Source: Chlorogloeopsis sp. ULAP01 (GTDB lineage Bacteria > Cyanobacteriota > Cyanobacteriia > Cyanobacteriales > Nostocaceae). Taken from it: 64,000 nucleotides of DNA. Numbering within the stretch: position 1 is the stretch's first letter; each line of letters starts with the position of its first letter. Made by a program: the position numbers and the translations under genes. The stretch spans positions 248,001 through 312,000 of the forward strand of contig NZ_JAUDRH010000001.1 in NCBI RefSeq assembly GCF_030381805.1, read 5' to 3'. The notes under the pieces were generated by a model. That model was not told where the DNA came from. It was given only the letters and a program-made list of their open reading frames with translations, and did not search any database. Below, piece by piece: positions 59,706 to 64,000 of the stretch.

Positions 59706-60852
59706 CTGCCTGTATACCTTGAGTATGATCCATCAACGGTATTGCACCACCCACTTGCAATGCCAAAGCAGCATTTAAAGCCACTACATCTTGTTGCTCA
59801 ACAGTTCCTTTACCTTGAAGTACTGCCTTGAGAATCTCGGCATTTTCCTGTACATCGCCACCCTTGAGCGCTGTTATAGGAGCAGGGGTTAAGCCCAGTT
59901 CTTGAGGATTTACTGTAGTTAACTGTACCTCTCCTGCCGATAATACAGCCAAGTCAGTGAAATCACCTAAACCAGCTTCGTCTAATTTTTCTCGTCCATG
60001 TAGAACAATTGCCTGTTGCGTACCTAGTCGCTGCAAGGCTTGAGCAACTGTTAACAACAATTTGGGATCAAAAATGCCAATTACCTGGGCTGTTGGACGT
60101 AAGGGATTTACTAAAGGCCCTAGTAAATTAAATACTGTTCGCACTTTGAGAGTTTTTCGCAAAGAGGCAACCGCTTTGAGTGCTGGATGCCAACCAGGGG
60201 CAAACAAGAAAGTGATCCCCACCTCGGCGAGTGCAGCTTCTACCTTCTGACTAGAGGAACTCAAATTTACGCCCAAAAATTCCAACACATCCGCGCTACC
60301 GACACGACTTGATGCTGAACGGTTGCCGTGTTTGGCAACTGGCACACCATAAGCAGCAGCAACAAAGGCAACTGCGGTAGAAATATTAAAAGTTGATGCT
60401 CCATCTCCCCCTGTGCCACAGGTATCGATGAAGGGGGTTGAAGAAGACACGGAGAGGTTGAGACGCGGTGAGGAAGTCGGAGTCTTGGCGGTTCCCGTCG
60501 AGTCCGAACTTCCGAACCCGGAGGGTGACGCGGAGAAACTTTTATTCATATTCCCCGTGTCTGGGTGTCCCCGTGTCCCCGTGTCCTCTTTATTCCCCGT
60601 GTCTGGGTGTCCTCCAAGAGACTGGGATTGCAAGACTTCCGCCATTCCCGCCAATTCATCAGCACTCACGCCTTTACAATGCAATGCAGCTAAAATTGCC
60701 CCCGATAATTCTGGAGCGATCGCTTCATTTAACCATCCTTGCATCAATTCTGCTGCTTGAGTACGGGATAAGGATTGGCCATCTAGTAATTGTTGCAATA
60801 GAATTGACCAGCTAACTGAGGATTCTGGAGCAGGAATTGGCGAATAATTCAT
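59635..60852 (-). CDS. trpD: Anthranilate phosphoribosyltransferase with a repeat-derived insertion
   Basis: The start at 60852 (MNYSPIPAPESSVSW) is favoured over several in-frame starts upstream, since family N-termini begin near WSILLQQLLDGQSLS. The 405-aa product has the glycine loop DTCGTGGDGASTFNIS, KHGNRSASSRVGSADVLEFLG and FLFAPGWHPALK, so the catalytic core looks complete. It transfers phosphoribose to anthranilate in tryptophan synthesis. Residues of about 81-139 (60436-60612) are an extra, Ser/Thr/Gly-rich segment made by GGTGTCCCCGTGTCC-type repeats and absent from usual TrpD. The gene converges on the protease gene with a 71-bp overlap. Confidence 0.9.
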   Translation of the reverse strand: MNYSPIPAPESSVSWSILLQQLLDGQSLSRTQAAELMQGWLNEAIAPELSGAILAALHCKGVSADELAGMAEVLQSQSLGGHPDTGNKEDTGTRGHPDTGNMNKSFSASPSGFGSSDSTGTAKTPTSSPRLNLSVSSSTPFIDTCGTGGDGASTFNISTAVAFVAAAYGVPVAKHGNRSASSRVGSADVLEFLGVNLSSSSQKVEAALAEVGITFLFAPGWHPALKAVASLRKTLKVRTVFNLLGPLVNPLRPTAQVIGIFDPKLLLTVAQALQRLGTQQAIVLHGREKLDEAGLGDFTDLAVLSAGEVQLTTVNPQELGLTPAPITALKGGDVQENAEILKAVLQGKGTVEQQDVVALNAALALQVGGAIPLMDHTQGIQAAKDILQSGVAWAKLEQLVQFLEN

Positions 60853-60897
60853 AAATAGATTTGATACTCCCATTTTTGGCATGGGGACTCTTGGCAA

Positions 60898-61140
60898 GAG
60901 ACAATTGGGAAAAACAATTTGGTTCCCTTCTGCTATCTGCCTTGGTTTAATAGCGTATTAAATCATTACACACTGTTTTAAGCGTTTGCTCAAGCTTTTT
61001 TCATTCAATCGCACATCTACTCAAGCATAAGTAAAAAGTATTAATTGTTGCTTTAAAGTTACTAATATTATTTAGCTATGACTGTATAAATTTTTGAAAG
61101 CAAAAGTTTTTGGAAATTGCCGTAATTTTACCATGGCTTT
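60898..61140. other. Region between trpD and the last kinase, with a decayed kinase start
   Basis: No intact gene is here. In the kinase frame, 61096-61140 reads ESKSFWKLP-stop-FYHGF, which resembles a PAS N-terminus broken by TAA at 61123-61125. The frame is then open to the right edge. Promoter elements were not assigned. Confidence 0.4.
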
Positions 61141-64000
61141 TTGGCGTCAAATAAATTACAAATTTACGAGCATTATTTATCTGCCTCAGAAAAACATCAA
61201 AAGTTTCAGAGACAATATCGTCTGTGTCGTGCTGAGGGCGAATACCGTTGGATTTTGGATACAGCAGTACCACAATTTGCAGCAAATGGTAGTTTTCTTG
61301 ATTATATTAGCTACGCTGTGGACATTACTGACATTACTGATGTCAAACCTCAGTTCGCCACAGTATCAGAAGATGAAGCTGGTTTGGAACTGGCTTTGGA
61401 TACAGCCCAAATGGAAGTTTGGAATAGGAATATTAGAGTGCTAGAGATGACACACCAGCAGGAAGAAATCGCTGTTGATTTAGCAAAACAAGAGCTAGAA
61501 GATTCCGTAGAGGAACGGGTAAAAAATTTAAACGAGGATCAGGTGCAACTGCAAGATAGATTTTTCCAACTGTCGTTGGATATGCTTTGTGTTGCTGGGT
61601 TCGACGGGTACTTCAAACTACTCAATCTGGCTTGGGAACAAACCTTGGGTTGGACAAAGGCAGAGTTAAAAAGATTACCATTTATTAACTTCGTACATCC
61701 AGATGATCGGGAAATAACTCTTGCCTATGCACAAAAACTTGCTCAAGGGATCGAAAACGTTGCTTTTGAAAATCGTTACCGTTGCAAAGATGGTTCCTAT
61801 AAATGGCTGTTGTGGACATCGAGAACACTGCCCGAACAACAACTAATTTATGCTGTAGCACGAGATATTTCGGAGCGCAAACAGACAGAAGAGGCGCTAC
61901 AAGCAAGCTATAACCTTTTAAATTCGGTGATTAACAATGCTGCTGATATCATCCTTGTTAAGGATATTCAAGGGCGCTACGTAATGGTTAATTCCGCTTT
62001 TGCCCGCTTTTTTCAAAAGCCGATTGAGGAAATTATTGGTAAAGATGATAAGGAGTTTTTTGAGGCAGAAATAGTGTCTCGAATCAGGGAAATAGATTTA
62101 AGAGTAATTGCTACAGGAGTTGCCGAAACGTTTGAGGAATTGATACCCCAAGATGGAGTAAATCACACTTACCTGACAACTAAAAATCCTTGGCGTGATA
62201 GCCAAGGTAATATTATTGGTTTAATTGCTATCACTCGTGATATTAGCGATCGCAAACGTAGTGAAGAATCCCTACAAGCCCTGGTAGCAGGAACTGCCTC
62301 AGTTACGGGCGAAGAATTTTTCCCTGCTCTGGTGCGTCATTTAGCCAATGCTTTGGGAGTTCGCTACGCCTTAGTTGCTGAAAAATTAGATCAAAATTTA
62401 GATAGAGTAGTATCTTTGGCGTTCTGGGAAATAGATAAGCCAGGAGAAAACTTTGATTATGAATTGGCTAATACTCCTTGTGGAGTCGTTTACCAAGACG
62501 GAGTACGTTGCTTTGCCCGTGGTTTGCAGCAACTGTTTTCCCAAAGCCAATATGTAGCGGCTATGAAGCTAGAAAGTTACTTAGGAACGCCTATTATAGA
62601 TACGTTTGGTAATATTATTGGCCACTTGTGTGTATTTGATACAAAACCGATATTACAAGAAGAATATGCTCAGGCAATTTTAAAAATCTTTGCCGCACGA
62701 GCGACAGCAGAACTACAACGCCAGCGTGTGGAATTTGCACTGCGACACTCTGAGAGAAAGTTTCGAGAACTTGCCTCCAAAGAATCACTACTGAACCGTC
62801 TGGCAAGCCAAATTCGTGCTTCGTTGGATATTAATACTATTCTGGAAACCGTCGTTACCGAAATCCGCAATCTACTACAAATTGATTTATGTCTTTTCAC
62901 CTGGTATTGTTCTGAGGCGCAACCTCCCCACTGGGAGATTGTTCAAGAAGCAAGAAACCCTGCTGTACCAAGTTTAATGGGTTTAAGCTCAACTACTGAA
63001 GAAGTAGGGGCGATCGCCCAAAAGATTTTCTATAAAGAAATCATCAGGCTAGATGAAGTTCAAAATATACCTGAACAACAGTTTTTCGTCGGTTTGGGGT
63101 TAACAGCCATACTGGTACTGCCAATTCATACTCAATCTGGTGAAATAGGTGGTTTAGCTTGCAATCACTTTAGTGGCTACCGACATTGGCTCGATAGTGA
63201 GGTGGAGTTGTTACTGGCGGTTGCAGATCAAGTTGCCATAGCTATAGATCAAGCAGAACTCTATAAACAAAGTAATGTTGCTGCTCAAACTGCTCAAGAA
63301 AAAGCGCAGCAGTTAGAAGAGACTTTAAGCGAACTGCAAGCAACTCAAACGCAACTGATTCAAACTGAAAAAATGTCAAGTTTGGGACAGCTGGTTGCTG
63401 GTATTGCACACGAAATTAACAACCCAGTTAACTTTATCCATGGGAATATCAACCACGCGAGTGAATATACACAAGATTTACTGCGTCTAGTAGAACTTTA
63501 CCAACAGCACTATCCCAATTCGGTGGCAGAAATTCAAGAGGAAATTGAGGCGATCGATTTAGAGTTTCTCAGCCAAGATTTGCCCAAAATTCTCACTTCA
63601 ATGAAAATTGGCACCGATCGCATTCGTCAAATTGTTATGTCTTTACGCAATTTCTCTCGTTTGGATGAAGCCGATATGAAAGAGGTTGACATTCACGAAG
63701 GGATTGATAATACTTTATTGCTACTACAAAATCGCCTTAAAGCTAGATCAGAACATCCAGAAATTCAGGTTATTAAAGAATATGCCAATCTTCCACCTGT
63801 AGAGTGCTATGTTGGACAACTCAATCAGGTATTTATGAATCTACTAGCTAATGCGATCGATGCTTTGGAAGAGGGACAAGGGATAGGGCATAGGGGACTA
63901 GGAATAACTTCTCCCAATCCCCAATCCCCACTTCCACAAATTCACATTCGCACTCAACTTCAAGGAAATATTGTATCGATTCACATAGCTGACAATGGCC
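61141..64000 (+). CDS. PAS/GAF multidomain sensor histidine kinase, 5' end decayed, partial at right edge
   Basis: The frame is open from 61126 to the window end. Start choices are TTG 61141, ATG 61411 or ATG 61447. Domains in order are a partial PAS with EKHQKFQRQYRLCRAEGEYRWILDTAVPQ, a coiled coil, PAS (FQLSLDMLCVAGFDGYFKLLNLAWE), PAS (LLNSVINNAADIILVKDIQG) and two GAF domains (about 62300-62670 and 62815-63250). Then come HisKA-like LGQLVAGIAHEINNPVNFIHGN and the start of HATPase_c (QVFMNLLANAIDALEEG). The phosphoacceptor His is in AHEINNP. Residues near 63880-63938 contain a repeat-derived insertion. It probably senses a light or redox cue; the ligand is unknown. Confidence 0.8.
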   Translation, partial: MASNKLQIYEHYLSASEKHQKFQRQYRLCRAEGEYRWILDTAVPQFAANGSFLDYISYAVDITDITDVKPQFATVSEDEAGLELALDTAQMEVWNRNIRVLEMTHQQEEIAVDLAKQELEDSVEERVKNLNEDQVQLQDRFFQLSLDMLCVAGFDGYFKLLNLAWEQTLGWTKAELKRLPFINFVHPDDREITLAYAQKLAQGIENVAFENRYRCKDGSYKWLLWTSRTLPEQQLIYAVARDISERKQTEEALQASYNLLNSVINNAADIILVKDIQGRYVMVNSAFARFFQKPIEEIIGKDDKEFFEAEIVSRIREIDLRVIATGVAETFEELIPQDGVNHTYLTTKNPWRDSQGNIIGLIAITRDISDRKRSEESLQALVAGTASVTGEEFFPALVRHLANALGVRYALVAEKLDQNLDRVVSLAFWEIDKPGENFDYELANTPCGVVYQDGVRCFARGLQQLFSQSQYVAAMKLESYLGTPIIDTFGNIIGHLCVFDTKPILQEEYAQAILKIFAARATAELQRQRVEFALRHSERKFRELASKESLLNRLASQIRASLDINTILETVVTEIRNLLQIDLCLFTWYCSEAQPPHWEIVQEARNPAVPSLMGLSSTTEEVGAIAQKIFYKEIIRLDEVQNIPEQQFFVGLGLTAILVLPIHTQSGEIGGLACNHFSGYRHWLDSEVELLLAVADQVAIAIDQAELYKQSNVAAQTAQEKAQQLEETLSELQATQTQLIQTEKMSSLGQLVAGIAHEINNPVNFIHGNINHASEYTQDLLRLVELYQQHYPNSVAEIQEEIEAIDLEFLSQDLPKILTSMKIGTDRIRQIVMSLRNFSRLDEADMKEVDIHEGIDNTLLLLQNRLKARSEHPEIQVIKEYANLPPVECYVGQLNQVFMNLLANAIDALEEGQGIGHRGLGITSPNPQSPLPQIHIRTQLQGNIVSIHIADNG

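Overview
The window comes from a filamentous, probably heterocyst-forming cyanobacterium of the Nostoc/Tolypothrix/Scytonema type. HIP1 octamers (GCGATCGC) occur throughout, G+C is about 40%, and intergenic DNA carries heptamer repeats and small hairpin elements. Several proteins are cyanobacterial markers: a close relative of the Nostoc punctiforme bacterial dynamin-like protein (BDLP), DUF1816, PAP/fibrillin, WG-repeat and many pentapeptide-repeat proteins. No rRNA or tRNA gene was seen.

Layout. 1-5.7 kb: the N-terminus of a cysteine synthase-like gene runs off the left edge, then a run of a small membrane protein, a BDLP and a second dynamin-like GTPase that carries a C-terminal J domain. 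5.8-9 kb: Uma2 nuclease-like protein, 1-Cys peroxiredoxin, a BamE-like small protein and a GT4 glycosyltransferase. 9.2-13.3 kb: a chromosomal integron, with an intI integrase on the minus strand, an array of about six palindromes, an attI-like site and a cassette array on the plus strand (pentapeptide protein, NTF2/DUF4440-like protein, a higBA pair with a frameshifted toxin, pyroglutamyl-peptidase) with three recognisable attC sites. 13.4-16.4 kb: a visibly G+C-richer pair, a glutamine-amidotransferase-like protein of unknown role and an MscS channel. 16.9-21.1 kb: two more glycosyltransferases and a polymerase/ligase-type membrane protein, all on the strand of the GT at 7.8 kb, so the integron and its flank appear to sit inside an exopolysaccharide region.

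21.3-33.8 kb: a WG-repeat pseudogene, gatB, argJ, a candidate small RNA at 24.66 kb, PAP/fibrillin, an alpha/beta hydrolase, a kinase-SUMF1 fusion broken by a stop codon, orphan antitoxin-type genes (DUF433, HicB), and HHH and cupin proteins. 33.8-36.5 kb: branched-chain amino-acid ABC transporter genes livG and livM, with a duplicated 184-bp piece of livG beyond a DUF6888/DUF6887 pair. 36.9-39.6 kb: pentapeptide protein, ddl and a membrane protein. 40.7-45.7 kb: a histidine kinase facing a cheB-cheB-cheR cluster. 45.8-56 kb: small conserved proteins, a MITE-like element, an RDD-HEAT-pentapeptide membrane protein, a beta-barrel-like protein, a CAP-domain lipoprotein, a second hydrolase, DUF1816, rlmB and mini-RNase III. 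56.5-64 kb: a STAS protein, carA, a structured leader, an aspartyl protease convergent with and overlapping trpD, and a multidomain histidine kinase that runs off the right edge.

Two general impressions stand out. Several genes show recent decay (higB, the WG gene, kinase-SUMF1, DUF433, a livG fragment, a Uma2 fragment, the 5' end of the last kinase). Intergenic-type low-complexity repeats have also entered reading frames (trpD, the Wzy tail, the BDLP-J linker, the kinase ATPase domain). All family assignments are by reading motifs; no database search was possible.
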